From Clostridia bacterium (GTDB lineage: Bacteria > Bacillota > Clostridia > Christensenellales > Borkfalkiaceae): 56,767 nucleotides of DNA. The notes beneath the pieces are model-generated. The model had not been told where the DNA came from. It made no database searches and saw nothing but the letters and a program-made list of their open reading frames with translations. A program made the translations under genes and the position numbers. Location of the stretch: positions 1 to 56,767 of the forward strand of contig JAFVRR010000015.1 of assembly GCA_017504165.1 (NCBI GenBank), read 5' to 3'. Positions 8,951 to 16,917 of this stretch are shown one piece after another. Numbering within the stretch: the first letter of the stretch is position 1; each line of letters begins with the position of its first letter.

Positions 8951-10036
8951 TTATTTAAGCAAATTGTTTTCTTTAATAATTTTATCAAGCATTTTATTAA
9001 TTGCTTTAGCCATTAAGTAAAAGCCTATATCGTTTGGATGAGTTCCGTCTACCGTGCAAAGTTTATATTCCTTACCAAACAATTTTCTACCGTCAAGAAG
9101 ATACACCTTGTCGTCCCCTAATTTTTTTGCTTTTTTAACCGTTTCTTTTATAATTTTTAACCGTGCTTCAGGATTCATTGTCGCACCCGTATAAAAGTTC
9201 GGTCTTGATAAAAACAAAATAGGAACGCCTGGGTTTTTGCTTCTAAACGTTTCGTAAAGTTTAAAGTGGGTATTTTGTAAAAATTCTACCGTTGGGGCGT
9301 TATGGTCGTAATCGCAAACGAAAATAGAAACGTCAAGCCCCGCCATATAATTAGAAATCGGCTCTTCTGCACGGCAACCGCCTGAAAAACCTAAATTGAT
9401 ATGGTCGATATTATTCCATTTAGCAATAATAGATTGATAAGAATTATCCGCCCTTGAGGCGCATCCGCCTTGTGTTATTGACGAGCCATAGTAAAGTATA
9501 GGTTTAATATCTTTATACGGTAAACCCTTACCAAGCGTTGCACCTTTATCGATAGCAAGGGTTAACTCCGTAACGTTATTGTAAAGTGGGAAATAAATGG
9601 TAAAATTTCTTTCCTTTGCTTCTTCAAAAAGGTATTCACTATCGTAACCGTTTGGCGCATTTGTTGGTGGAACGAAGGAACAAACGTAAGCATTATCGCC
9701 ACCAACAAAATCTTCTTGCAACGTAAACCCACATTTTGAAAATGCAGACATAGTGCTTGAATAGTTTTGAATATCCCATTTAACAATAATTCTAATAGTT
9801 TTACTGTTAGTTGAAAATCTTAATCTTCCGCCTGCCGTTTGAGTGTGCAACCTATCAACTGCACTACTATTTACTTGCGCAATCTCTTTTGGTAGCCTAA
9901 CAAACCTATCGTTTTCATAAAAAACGCCGTATAGCGCGATTTTCTCGTTAGGTACGGGATAAAAATCTAAGTTTTCATCGTCGTTTAGTGGTGCTTTAAC
10001 TTCAAAATTTTTATCAATTTTAGAAATGTCGCTCAT
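8951..10036 (-). CDS. SGNH/GDSL-type carbohydrate esterase, copy 1
   Basis: This 361-residue paralogue has the same two-domain layout as its downstream neighbour: a beta-sandwich N-domain, then an SGNH domain with YYGSSITQGG (catalytic Ser), LGFSGGCRAE, CDYDHNAP and DGTHPNDIGF (catalytic Asp and His). A three-residue insertion (YTGATMN against TMN) before the last block is the main length difference. It is the first gene of a unit of two esterases and an M20 amidohydrolase on the minus strand. It is transcribed away from the acyl-ACP thioesterase. All catalytic residues are present in both copies, so neither looks like a pseudogene. Confidence 0.85.
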   Translation of the reverse strand: MSDISKIDKNFEVKAPLNDDENLDFYPVPNEKIALYGVFYENDRFVRLPKEIAQVNSSAVDRLHTQTAGGRLRFSTNSKTIRIIVKWDIQNYSSTMSAFSKCGFTLQEDFVGGDNAYVCSFVPPTNAPNGYDSEYLFEEAKERNFTIYFPLYNNVTELTLAIDKGATLGKGLPYKDIKPILYYGSSITQGGCASRADNSYQSIIAKWNNIDHINLGFSGGCRAEEPISNYMAGLDVSIFVCDYDHNAPTVEFLQNTHFKLYETFRSKNPGVPILFLSRPNFYTGATMNPEARLKIIKETVKKAKKLGDDKVYLLDGRKLFGKEYKLCTVDGTHPNDIGFYLMAKAINKMLDKIIKENNLLK

Positions 10037-10146
10037 AACTTACACTCCTTAACGTTATCATAGATATTATACATTTTATTTACTTAAAATACAAGGTTTT
10101 TTGTAAATTATTTATTTTTAATTTATATTTACAATTTATTATATAA

Positions 10147-10175
10147 TTGATTTTTATTTTTAAAAATGATATACT
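10147..10175 (+). promoter_or_regulatory. Promoter of the acyl-ACP thioesterase gene
   Basis: TTGATT and TATACT are 17 nt apart and end 25 nt before the ATG, with an AAAGGA ribosome site between them. Confidence 0.55.
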
Positions 10176-10200
10176 TATTTAAACACAATAAAAGGATATT

Positions 10201-10932
10201 ATGAACAACACTTATTCTATTAAAAAACAAGTCGATTCTTCTATGATAGACTATAACAACGTAATGCGATTTGATAATGCGTTACTAGAATTTCAAAATC
10301 TTGCAATATTTCACTCGCAAGAAATGGGCGTGGGGTTTGAAGACCTTAAAAAATCTTCAAATGCTTTTTGGGTTTTAACAAAAGTTAAACTTTATACCCC
10401 TAAAATGCCTTGTTTAACGGAAAATACGACTTTTACGACTTATCCAACCGATATTTCCCCTTTGCGCTTTAATAGGGAATTTACCGCTTTAGGCGAAAAC
10501 GGCGGAAAAATTCTTGGGCACTCTGAATGGTGCGTATTAGATTTTGATACTAAACAACTTAGAAGAAGTAATTCAATTAAATACCCGACCGAGTTAGTTC
10601 ACCGTACCGATAACGTTGGCTTAACCTTTGACAATACCCGCTACGACGTATCTAGTGAAGATTTCGCTTATACTTATACTATTAAACTTACGGATATTGA
10701 CTGTAATAGGCACACCAACAACGTTGCATACGCACGAATGGCATTAAACGCCTTTAATTTAGACGAATACGATAGTTATAATTTTAATACGTTTGAAATT
10801 AGATTTATCGCGCAAAGTTACTTTGCAAGCGAAATTGAAATATATAAAAAAGTAGTTGATGAAAATACTGTTTTTGTTTTAGGGAAATCACAAGATAAAA
10901 ATATATTTTCTGTAATACTTAGTAATAATTAA
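10201..10932 (+). CDS. Acyl-ACP thioesterase (FatA/FatB type, bacterial)
   Basis: The 243-residue product has the double hot-dog fold of bacterial acyl-ACP thioesterases. The first half has the hot-dog helix around FQNLAIFHSQEMGVGFEDL and the strand WVLTKVKLYTPKMP. The second half contains the catalytic motif DCNRHTNNVAYARM, matching the N-x-H-x-N pattern of the plant and bacterial enzymes. The reaction frees fatty acid from acyl carrier protein. In anaerobes this can tune chain length or recycle lipid. The gene stands alone with its own promoter and terminator, and no fatty-acid synthesis gene is beside it. Confidence 0.88.
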   Translation: MNNTYSIKKQVDSSMIDYNNVMRFDNALLEFQNLAIFHSQEMGVGFEDLKKSSNAFWVLTKVKLYTPKMPCLTENTTFTTYPTDISPLRFNREFTALGENGGKILGHSEWCVLDFDTKQLRRSNSIKYPTELVHRTDNVGLTFDNTRYDVSSEDFAYTYTIKLTDIDCNRHTNNVAYARMALNAFNLDEYDSYNFNTFEIRFIAQSYFASEIEIYKKVVDENTVFVLGKSQDKNIFSVILSNN

Positions 10933-10953
10933 GAACGGTTAATAACCGTTCTT
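10931..10953 (+). terminator. Terminator after the thioesterase gene
   Basis: A 10-bp perfect stem (AAGAACGGTT with AACCGTTCTT) with a 3-nt loop is followed by eight Ts. It overlaps the end of the stop codon. Confidence 0.9.
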
Positions 10954-11048
10954 TTTTTTACTATTAATATATTTTGCAAATTAAACTTTACTAAATATAT
11001 AAATATAATTATAAATTTTAATCATACTATATATAAATTTAAGAAAAT

Positions 11049-11063
11049 GCAACTTATAGTTGC
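11049..11063. promoter_or_regulatory. Candidate operator: GCAAC-5-GTTGC palindrome
   Basis: A perfect 15-bp dyad (GCAAC, TTATA, GTTGC) lies 23 nt upstream of the -35 box of the HTH-GlmM gene. XRE-type proteins bind dyads of this size, so it could be an autoregulatory site for the protein's own HTH domain. This is inference from position and symmetry only. Confidence 0.3.
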
Positions 11064-11085
11064 TAAATTTGCAATGTCAAATTGG

Positions 11086-11114
11086 TTGTTAGCCTACATA
11101 AAATGGTATATAAT
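11086..11114 (+). promoter_or_regulatory. Promoter of the HTH-GlmM operon
   Basis: TTGTTA and TATAAT are 17 nt apart and end 28 nt before the ATG. An AAAGGAG ribosome site follows. Confidence 0.6.
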
Positions 11115-11142
11115 AAAATAGTGATAAATAAAGGAGATTATT

Positions 11143-12741
11143 ATGACTATTGGAGAGAAAATCACAACGTTACGAACGAAGGCAAATTTATCACAAGAAG
11201 AATTTGCCGACAAAATGTACGTTTCAAGACAGGCTATATCTAGATGGGAATTAAACCAAGCGCTTCCTCAACTAGATAAAATTATACAAATTTGTAATTT
11301 TTTTAAAATATCTACTGATGAATTACTATTAGATAAAAACGAATTTTTATTTGACTGTAATAAAAAGAATAAATATTTTGGAACTGACGGATACCGCGGA
11401 GAGGCAAACGTTGACTTAACTTCTATTAACGCTTATAAAATCGGTAGGTTTTTAGGTTGGTATTATTCTAAACAATCTACAATTGCAAAGCCTAAAATTG
11501 TAATTGGTAAAGATACAAGGCGTTCAAGTTATATGCTAGAATACTCGATTGTTGCAGGGCTTACTGCATCTGGCGCTGACGCGTATATGCTACACGTTAC
11601 AACCACGCCTAGCGTATCTTACGTCACCAGGCAAGACGGCTTTGATTGCGGAATAATGATTACCGCTTCACATAACCCGTTTTACGATAACGGCATTAAA
11701 ATTATAAATAAATACGGTGAAAAATTAGACGATAACACTACTTCTCTTATCGAATCTTATCTTGACGGAGATTTAAACAGTTTAGGCGTATCGGGAAAAG
11801 ATTTACCACTAGCCACAAAAGACAAACTCGGCCTTATAGTCGACTATGCCTCTGGTAGAAATAGATACGTTGGATATTTAATATCTATCGCATCTCACTC
11901 TTTTAAAAATTTAAGAATAGGTCTAGATTGCGCTAACGGCTCGTCTTGGACTATTGCAAAATCAGTATTTAGCGCTTTAGGCGCTCAAGTTGAAGTCATA
12001 GGAGCAGAACCTAACGGACTTAATATAAACGAAAATTGCGGTTCTACCCACGTAGAAAAACTATGCAAAATGGTAAAAGAAAAGCACTTAGATTTAGGTT
12101 TTGCTTTCGACGGCGATGCAGATAGATGTATTGCGGTAGATGAAACTGGAAACGTCGTTGACGGCGATAGTGTTCTTTATATTTTAGCAAAACGTTTAAA
12201 AAATAGAGAAATGCTAAATAAAAACACTCTAGTCGCAACTGTAATGTCAAATAGTGGATTTATAAACTCGCTAGAAAAAATTGGTATAAACTGCGTTCAA
12301 ACTAAAGTTGGTGACAGATTTGTTTACGAGCGTATGCAAAAAGAAGATTATTCGCTTGGAGGAGAACAGTCTGGGCATATCATTATTAAAAAATACGCAA
12401 CGACTGGTGATGGTATTTTAACGGCAATTATGTTAACTGAAGAAGTTTTAGATACTAAAACTACCCTCTCAGAATTAAAATCACCCGTAAAACTATACCC
12501 ACAACACCTTAAAAACGTTAAAGTAAAAGATAAAAAAGCCGTTTTGAACGACGAAAACGTTTTAAAAGTTAAAAAAGAAATTGAAACTAGATTAAACAAA
12601 AAAGGTAGAGTTTTGTTAAGAGAAAGCGGAACAGAACCATTAATTAGGGTTATGGTTGAGGCGGAAACTGAAAACCTTGCTATTTCCTCAGTTAACGAAA
12701 TAATAAACGCAATCTCACTAGGAGGATTTGTAATTGAATAG
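11143..12741 (+). CDS. XRE-type HTH domain fused to phosphoglucosamine mutase
   Basis: The 532-residue protein joins two families. Residues 1-65 are a Cro/C1-type helix-turn-helix (LSQEEFADKMYVSRQAISRWE). From residue 78 it is a full phosphohexomutase of the GlmM type: FGTDGYRG at 79-86, phosphoserine loop TASHNP with Ser176, metal loop DGDADR at 323-328, sugar loop GGEQSGH at 406-412, and phosphate loop RESGTEPLIRV at 493-503. GlmM converts glucosamine-6-phosphate to glucosamine-1-phosphate for UDP-GlcNAc and peptidoglycan. All active-site blocks are intact. The linker is only about 12 residues and the frame is open throughout, with its own RBS before the HTH start. It overlaps the next gene by 8 nt. 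The fusion suggests a mutase that also reads or represses DNA. Confidence 0.88.
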   Translation: MTIGEKITTLRTKANLSQEEFADKMYVSRQAISRWELNQALPQLDKIIQICNFFKISTDELLLDKNEFLFDCNKKNKYFGTDGYRGEANVDLTSINAYKIGRFLGWYYSKQSTIAKPKIVIGKDTRRSSYMLEYSIVAGLTASGADAYMLHVTTTPSVSYVTRQDGFDCGIMITASHNPFYDNGIKIINKYGEKLDDNTTSLIESYLDGDLNSLGVSGKDLPLATKDKLGLIVDYASGRNRYVGYLISIASHSFKNLRIGLDCANGSSWTIAKSVFSALGAQVEVIGAEPNGLNINENCGSTHVEKLCKMVKEKHLDLGFAFDGDADRCIAVDETGNVVDGDSVLYILAKRLKNREMLNKNTLVATVMSNSGFINSLEKIGINCVQTKVGDRFVYERMQKEDYSLGGEQSGHIIIKKYATTGDGILTAIMLTEEVLDTKTTLSELKSPVKLYPQHLKNVKVKDKKAVLNDENVLKVKKEIETRLNKKGRVLLRESGTEPLIRVMVEAETENLAISSVNEIINAISLGGFVIE

Positions 12742-13396
12742 AGTAAAAGCATGCGAACTTTTTAACTTAACCACGCCCTATCTTTATAACTTATTTAATA
12801 GCGTTGAATATCCTTGGGAAATTTTACCTAAAATTAAAAATTATATTGTAGAACTATTAAATAATCCCCCAAATAACTTTTATATTTATAATGAAGGAGT
12901 ACTGGTTGAAAAAAACGTCATAATAAGTGAAAAAGCAACTATAATACCACCTGCAATAATTGGAGAGAATACGGAAATTCGACCAGGAGCATATTTAAGG
13001 GGCAACGTTATAATTGGCAAGAATTGCGTTATTGGTAATTCTTCTGAACTTAAAAATTGTATACTTTTAGATAACGTTCAAGTGCCACACTATAATTACG
13101 TTGGCGATTCCATTTTAGGAAACTACGCACATTTAGGCGCTGGAGTTATTTGTTCTAATTTGAAATCTACTAAAACTAACGTTACGGTAACTATTGGTAA
13201 TTGTAAAGTTGATACCAATTTAAGAAAATTTAGCGCAATTATCGGTGACAGCGTTGAAATCGGCTGTAATTCTGTTATTAACCCTGGGACAGTTGTAGGG
13301 AAAAACACAATAGTTTATCCGTTAACCCCGCTACGCGGTTTTATCCCCTCTAATATGATAGTAAAAACTATGGATAACGTCGTTAAACAAAACTGA
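12734..13396 (+). CDS. Left-handed beta-helix acetyltransferase (GlmU C-domain-like), lacking the uridylyltransferase domain
   Basis: The 220-residue product is mostly hexapeptide repeats (IIPPAIIGENTEIRPGAY, NVIIGKNCVIGNSS). The block VPHYNYVGDSILG keeps the His and the Tyr-x-GD pattern of the acetyltransferase site of GlmU, and LGAGVICSNLK matches the IGAGTITCN region. The pyrophosphorylase domain is absent; instead residues 1-55 are a short helical segment. The likely reaction is acetyl-CoA-dependent N-acetylation of glucosamine-1-phosphate, the step after the GlmM half encoded just upstream. Translation starts at TTG (12734), 8 nt after an AGGAGG, and the frame overlaps the mutase stop by 8 nt. 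A separate UTP-transferase gene is not in the window. Confidence 0.82.
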   Translation: MNRVKACELFNLTTPYLYNLFNSVEYPWEILPKIKNYIVELLNNPPNNFYIYNEGVLVEKNVIISEKATIIPPAIIGENTEIRPGAYLRGNVIIGKNCVIGNSSELKNCILLDNVQVPHYNYVGDSILGNYAHLGAGVICSNLKSTKTNVTVTIGNCKVDTNLRKFSAIIGDSVEIGCNSVINPGTVVGKNTIVYPLTPLRGFIPSNMIVKTMDNVVKQN

Positions 13397-13445
13397 ACTT
13401 AATCCCTTAATATATAACAATTGTTAAACGGCGTTTTCCATACTT

Positions 13446-13476
13446 AAAAAAGATTGCAAAATTTTGCAATCTTTTT
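13446..13476 (+). terminator. Terminator of the HTH-GlmM operon
   Basis: AAAAAGATTGCAAAA pairs with TTTTGCAATCTTTTT, giving a long A:T-bounded stem followed by more Ts. It lies about 50 nt after the acetyltransferase stop. Confidence 0.85.
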
Positions 13477-13508
13477 ATTTTATAATTAAATATTTTTATA
13501 AATATAAA

Positions 13509-13534
13509 AAATGCGTAAGTTACCTTACGCATTT
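13509..13534 (-). terminator. Terminator of the S10-spc-alpha operon
   Basis: An 11-bp perfect stem (AAATGCGTAAG with CTTACGCATTT) around four bases is followed, on the minus strand, by TTTTTT. It lies about 165 nt after the rplQ stop, with structured element A between. Confidence 0.85.
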
Positions 13535-13560
13535 AATATTTTTACTTGCTTAAATAAAGC

Positions 13561-13686
13561 ACCCTTTTAAGACACTAATAACGAGTTAGACAAGGCTCTT
13601 AAATTTTTGTCGGACACAATAGACCTTTGTGGTCATTGGGGTCGCATAAAATTTAAAGAAACGCAGTATAACGACGTTAGTAGGGT
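13561..13686 (-). repeat. Structured intergenic element, copy A, after rplQ
   Basis: This 126-nt element begins 14 nt after the rplQ stop. It shares a core with the copy at 46394-46520. Read on the minus strand, the shared pieces are CGTTAT followed by GTTTCTTT, GCGACC, GGTCTAT, and GAGCC, CTAACTCG. Stems: ACCC (13561-13564) with GGGT (13683-13686); ACT and AACG (13574-13583) with CGTT and AGT (13675-13681); AAATTTT (13601-13607) with AAAATTT (13648-13654); GACC (13622-13625) with GGTC (13640-13643). Stem sequences differ from the other copy but remain paired. It may be a 3'-UTR RNA or a dispersed repeat. Confidence 0.6.
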
Positions 13687-13699
13687 TTTAAAATTAAAA

Positions 13700-14206
13700 T
13701 TATACTAACTCGATAATAGCTACTTCAGCAGCATCACCACGTCTTTCACCTTTAAGATATTTTCTAGTGTAACCGCCACCTTGACCGAGTTGTTCTTTTC
13801 TCTCAGCGTATTTTGGAGCGATTTCATTGAAAATCTTTTCAATAAGTGGGTGATTAATGCCTTTAGTTCTAGCTCTAAATTCAGCCTTAGATTCTTTCAC
13901 TTCTTTAGTGAATTGAATATCGTAAGTTAAAGCCATAATTTTTCTTCTTGCAGCTAACTTTTTAACACCGTCTTTAATAACTTTTTTAGTCACTTCTTTA
14001 CCCTTAGCGTCTTTAGTAGTAACCGTAGTTTCAACAGTATCCATATAAGTATTTACAGCAAGAGTAATAATTTTTTCAACGTAGCTCTTTAAAGATTGAA
14101 CGTGGCCTGCAGTCACTTCAATTTTACCATACCATAAAAGGTTAGATGCTTGATTTCTAAGTACGGCTTTTCTTTCTTTAGTTGTTAAACCCATTCTACC
14201 TGGCAT
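13700..14206 (-). CDS. rplQ: Ribosomal protein L17, with an internal insertion
   Basis: This is the last gene of the S10-spc-alpha operon. L17 is a large-subunit protein near the exit tunnel. The N-terminal LTTKERKAVLRNQASNLL and the C-terminal GGGYTRKYLKGERRGDAAEVAIIEL are clear family signatures. The product has 168 residues, while L17 is commonly 110-130. The extra length is a Lys/Thr-rich stretch around residues 55-105 (TTKDAKGKEVTKKVIKDG). The N-terminus is also shortened (MPGRMGL, without the usual Tyr-Arg-Lys-Leu). The gene begins 4 nt after rpoA. Confidence 0.95.
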   Translation of the reverse strand: MPGRMGLTTKERKAVLRNQASNLLWYGKIEVTAGHVQSLKSYVEKIITLAVNTYMDTVETTVTTKDAKGKEVTKKVIKDGVKKLAARRKIMALTYDIQFTKEVKESKAEFRARTKGINHPLIEKIFNEIAPKYAERKEQLGQGGGYTRKYLKGERRGDAAEVAIIELV

Positions 14207-14210
14207 TTTC

Positions 14211-15167
14211 TTATTCCTCCTGTTCCTTTAATTTGAGACCGAAACTGTTGAGCTTAAGGATAATTTCGTCAAGTGACTTCTTACCTAAGTTTCTAACTTT
14301 AAGCATTTCGTCTTCAGTCTTTTTAGTTAAATCTTCTACTGTGTGAATATTTGCACGTTTTAAGCAATTGTAAGAACGTTGTGAAAAATCCATTTCTTCA
14401 ATGCTCATTTCTAAAATCTTTGGAAGTGGGTCAGTTGGTGGTGAAACCAAAATACCAAGACCAGTTACAATTTCAGAAAGATTTACAAATATATTGATGT
14501 GTTCATCTATAATTTTAGCGGCAAGAGAAATAATTTCTTTACCTGAGAACGCACCATTCGTCCAAACTTCAAGAATAAGTCTATCTCTATCAATATTTTG
14601 ACCAACTCTTGCGTTTTCAACGTTGTAACTTGCTTTAGTTACAGGAGTGTATATTGAGTCGATAGCAATATAACCGATTTCGCCGGTTTTATTGTTTTCA
14701 GCGCCTTTATAGCCCCTTCCTCTACCGATAGTTAATTCCATATCGATTATACCATCGTTATCTACAGTACAAATGTATTGTTCAGGATTAAGGATTTCTA
14801 TTTCAGCATCAGCTTCAATATCAGCAGCAGTAACAACAGCAGGACCTTGTTTTACAATTCTAAGAACTTTTTTGTAATCAGGGTCAGTAATTACTGTTTT
14901 TATAGCAACGCTTTTCAAGTTAAGTGTCATTTCGACTACGTCTTCTTTAACACCCTTAATTGTTGAAAATTCGTGCTTTACGTCAAGACTCGGCGCAAAT
15001 TTGATACCTTGAATGGCAGCACCAGGGAGTGCAGACAATAAAGTTCTTCTTAAACAGTTACCGATTGTTACGCCGAAACCTTTTTCAAGTGGCTCAACAA
15101 CTATTTTACAATAACTTCTGTCTTCGCTTTCCTCTACCGAAATCTTAGGCATTTCTATTTCCATCAT
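14211..15167 (-). CDS. rpoA: RNA polymerase alpha subunit
   Basis: The 318-residue product has the normal alpha length. The N-terminal dimerisation domain shows PLEKGFGVTIGNCLRRTLLSALPG, here cut to GFGVTIGNCLRRTLLS. The C-terminal domain (from about residue 245) has RSYNCLKRANIHTVEDL and the DNA-binding loop NLGKKSLDEI. It assembles the polymerase core and contacts UP elements and activators. It lies between rpsD and rplQ as in other Bacillota. Three in-frame ATGs lie near the start; the first has an AGGAGG 10 nt upstream and the second, 3 nt on, fits equally well. Confidence 0.98.
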   Translation of the reverse strand: MMEIEMPKISVEESEDRSYCKIVVEPLEKGFGVTIGNCLRRTLLSALPGAAIQGIKFAPSLDVKHEFSTIKGVKEDVVEMTLNLKSVAIKTVITDPDYKKVLRIVKQGPAVVTAADIEADAEIEILNPEQYICTVDNDGIIDMELTIGRGRGYKGAENNKTGEIGYIAIDSIYTPVTKASYNVENARVGQNIDRDRLILEVWTNGAFSGKEIISLAAKIIDEHINIFVNLSEIVTGLGILVSPPTDPLPKILEMSIEEMDFSQRSYNCLKRANIHTVEDLTKKTEDEMLKVRNLGKKSLDEIILKLNSFGLKLKEQEE

Positions 15168-15262
15168 GGAAAATTTACCTCCTAAATTAATTTAATGGAA
15201 TTTGTCGTTTATACCTTAATAAACAACGTATGGTTTGCGCAAAAATGCGCAATACCAAGTTA

Positions 15263-15889
15263 TTATTTTGAGTATAATTCGACAATCATTTGTTCTGCAA
15301 TTTGAGAATCAATATCATCTCTCTTCGGAAGAGCAATAACTTTACCTTCAAGTTTTTCTGCATTAAATTCAAGCCATTTTGGAACGTTAGTAGTCTTTTC
15401 TGCTTGCTTGAAAGCCTCAAAATACTTGTTGTCTGTTTTTGTTTCCTTAACAGCAATTACGTCACCAACGTTAATTTGGTAAGAAGCGATATCTACGTTT
15501 TTACCATTAACTGTGAAATGAGCGTGAGTTACAAGTTGACGAGCAGTAGTTCTAGATGGCGCTAAACCAAGTCTATATACTACGTTGTCAAGACGTCTTT
15601 CTAAAAGTGAAAGCATGTTTTCACCTGTAATACCTTTCATTCTATCTGCTGTTTCGAAGTATTCTCTGAATTGTTTTTCTAATACCCCGTAAATTCTCTT
15701 TGTCTTTTGTTTTTCACGAAGTTGTTGTCCGTATTCAGAAACTTTGTGTCTTCCTGCGCCGTGTTGACCAGGAGCAACTGGTCTTTTTTCAAATGGGCAA
15801 GAAGTTTTATAACATTTATCGCCTTTTAAGAAAAGTTTGCAACCTTCTCTTCTGCATAAACGACATTTAGCACCTGTATATTTAGCCAT
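15263..15889 (-). CDS. rpsD: Ribosomal protein S4, zinc-binding form
   Basis: S4 nucleates assembly of the small-subunit body. The 208-residue protein has the N-terminal zinc site typical of the C+ form (CRLCRREGC then CYKTSC), the [10 protein letters not shown] segment, and the S4 RNA-binding domain with [20 protein letters not shown]. In this genome it lies inside the alpha operon, between rpsK and rpoA. Some Bacillota keep it elsewhere with a separate leader. I see no S4-leader pseudoknot in the 16-nt gap upstream. Confidence 0.97.
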   Translation of the reverse strand: MAKYTGAKCRLCRREGCKLFLKGDKCYKTSCPFEKRPVAPGQHGAGRHKVSEYGQQLREKQKTKRIYGVLEKQFREYFETADRMKGITGENMLSLLERRLDNVVYRLGLAPSRTTARQLVTHAHFTVNGKNVDIASYQINVGDVIAVKETKTDNKYFEAFKQAEKTTNVPKWLEFNAEKLEGKVIALPKRDDIDSQIAEQMIVELYSK

Positions 15890-15905
15890 TTTCTATATCC
15901 TCCTA

Positions 15906-16292
15906 TTATACTCTACGTCTCTTAGGTGGACGGCAACCATTGTGTGGGATAGGAGAAACGTCTTGAATAAGAGTTACTTCTACACCGCATACGCCTAACG
16001 CTCTGATAGCAGATTCTCTACCTTGACCTGGGCCCTTTACGTATACTTCAGCTACTCTGAGACCGTGTTCCATTGCAGCCTTAATAGCTACTTCTGCTGC
16101 TTGTTGTGCAGCAAATGGAGTGCTCTTTCTAGAACCTCTGTATCCAAGGCTACCTGCGCTTGAATGAGAGATTGTATTTCCGTTTAAGTCAGTTACAGTT
16201 ACAATAGTATTATTGAAAGAAGATTGAATATGAACTTGACCTTTATCTACTTTTTTAAGCTCTTTACGCTTTTTACTAACAGTTTTTGCCAT
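15906..16292 (-). CDS. rpsK: Ribosomal protein S11
   Basis: The 128-residue product has the full S11 pattern: [20 protein letters not shown], then [14 protein letters not shown] and a C-terminal [19 protein letters not shown]11 sits on the platform of the 30S subunit near the E site. It is 18 nt downstream of rpsM and 16 nt upstream of rpsD, in the conserved alpha-operon order. Confidence 0.97.
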   Translation of the reverse strand: MAKTVSKKRKELKKVDKGQVHIQSSFNNTIVTVTDLNGNTISHSSAGSLGYRGSRKSTPFAAQQAAEVAIKAAMEHGLRVAEVYVKGPGQGRESAIRALGVCGVEVTLIQDVSPIPHNGCRPPKRRRV

Positions 16293-16310
16293 TTATTTAT
16301 CCTCCTTCAA

Positions 16311-16688
16311 TTATTTACTTGCAGTCTTCTTCTTAGCGACTGTACGACGAGGACCTTTACGAGTTCTCGCATTTCTCTTAGAGCTTTGACCTCTAACCGG
16401 AAGACCTTTTCTATGTCTTACACCGCGGAAACAACCGATTTCCATAAGTCTTTTAATGTTAAGGTTTACTTCAGAACGAAGTTCACCTTCAACTTTAATG
16501 TTGTGATCGATGTATTCTCTTAACTTAGATACGTCTTCTTCTGTTAAATCTTTAACTCTTGTATCAGGATTGATACCTGTTTCTTTCAAAATTTTTACTG
16601 CGGTTGGTCTACCGATACCGTAAATATAAGTGATACCGATTTCAACACGCTTATCTCTTGGTAAATCTACACCGGCAATACGAGCCAT
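16311..16688 (-). CDS. rpsM: Ribosomal protein S13
   Basis: This 125-residue S13 starts [18 protein letters not shown] and has the helix-two-turns-helix [15 protein letters not shown]. It continues with [21 protein letters not shown] and ends in a basic tail that reaches toward the P-site tRNA. S13 lies in the head of the 30S subunit and contacts the large subunit. The position after infA and rpmJ is the usual one in Bacillota. Confidence 0.97.
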   Translation of the reverse strand: MARIAGVDLPRDKRVEIGITYIYGIGRPTAVKILKETGINPDTRVKDLTEEDVSKLREYIDHNIKVEGELRSEVNLNIKRLMEIGCFRGVRHRKGLPVRGQSSKRNARTRKGPRRTVAKKKTASK

Positions 16689-16765
16689 TTTTTAAACCTC
16701 CGATTATGTTTATTTTATAATTTTTTTATTTTTTTAAATTTTGTTATAGGGTTTGTAAGAAGTAA

Positions 16766-16882
16766 TTAACCTTGTTTTTGCTTATGGTTTTTATTTTTAG
16801 AACAAATAACCATAACTTTGCCTTCTCTTCTAATGACTCTGCACTTGTCGCACATAGGTTTTACTGATGGTCTTACTTTCAT
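16766..16882 (-). CDS. rpmJ: Ribosomal protein L36, zinc-binding form
   Basis: This 38-residue frame reads [20 protein letters not shown] and ends NKNHKQKQG. It has the C-x2-C and later C...H zinc ligands of the C+ type L36. It sits between infA and rpsM as expected and has a good ribosome site (GGAGG) before the ATG. The zinc-dependent form suggests that, if the cell has zinc-starvation substitutes, they are elsewhere. Confidence 0.95.
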   Translation of the reverse strand: MKVRPSVKPMCDKCRVIRREGKVMVICSKNKNHKQKQG

Positions 16883-16917
16883 TTTTAATTCCTCCGATTA
16901 ATTTTTAGTTATAAAAA

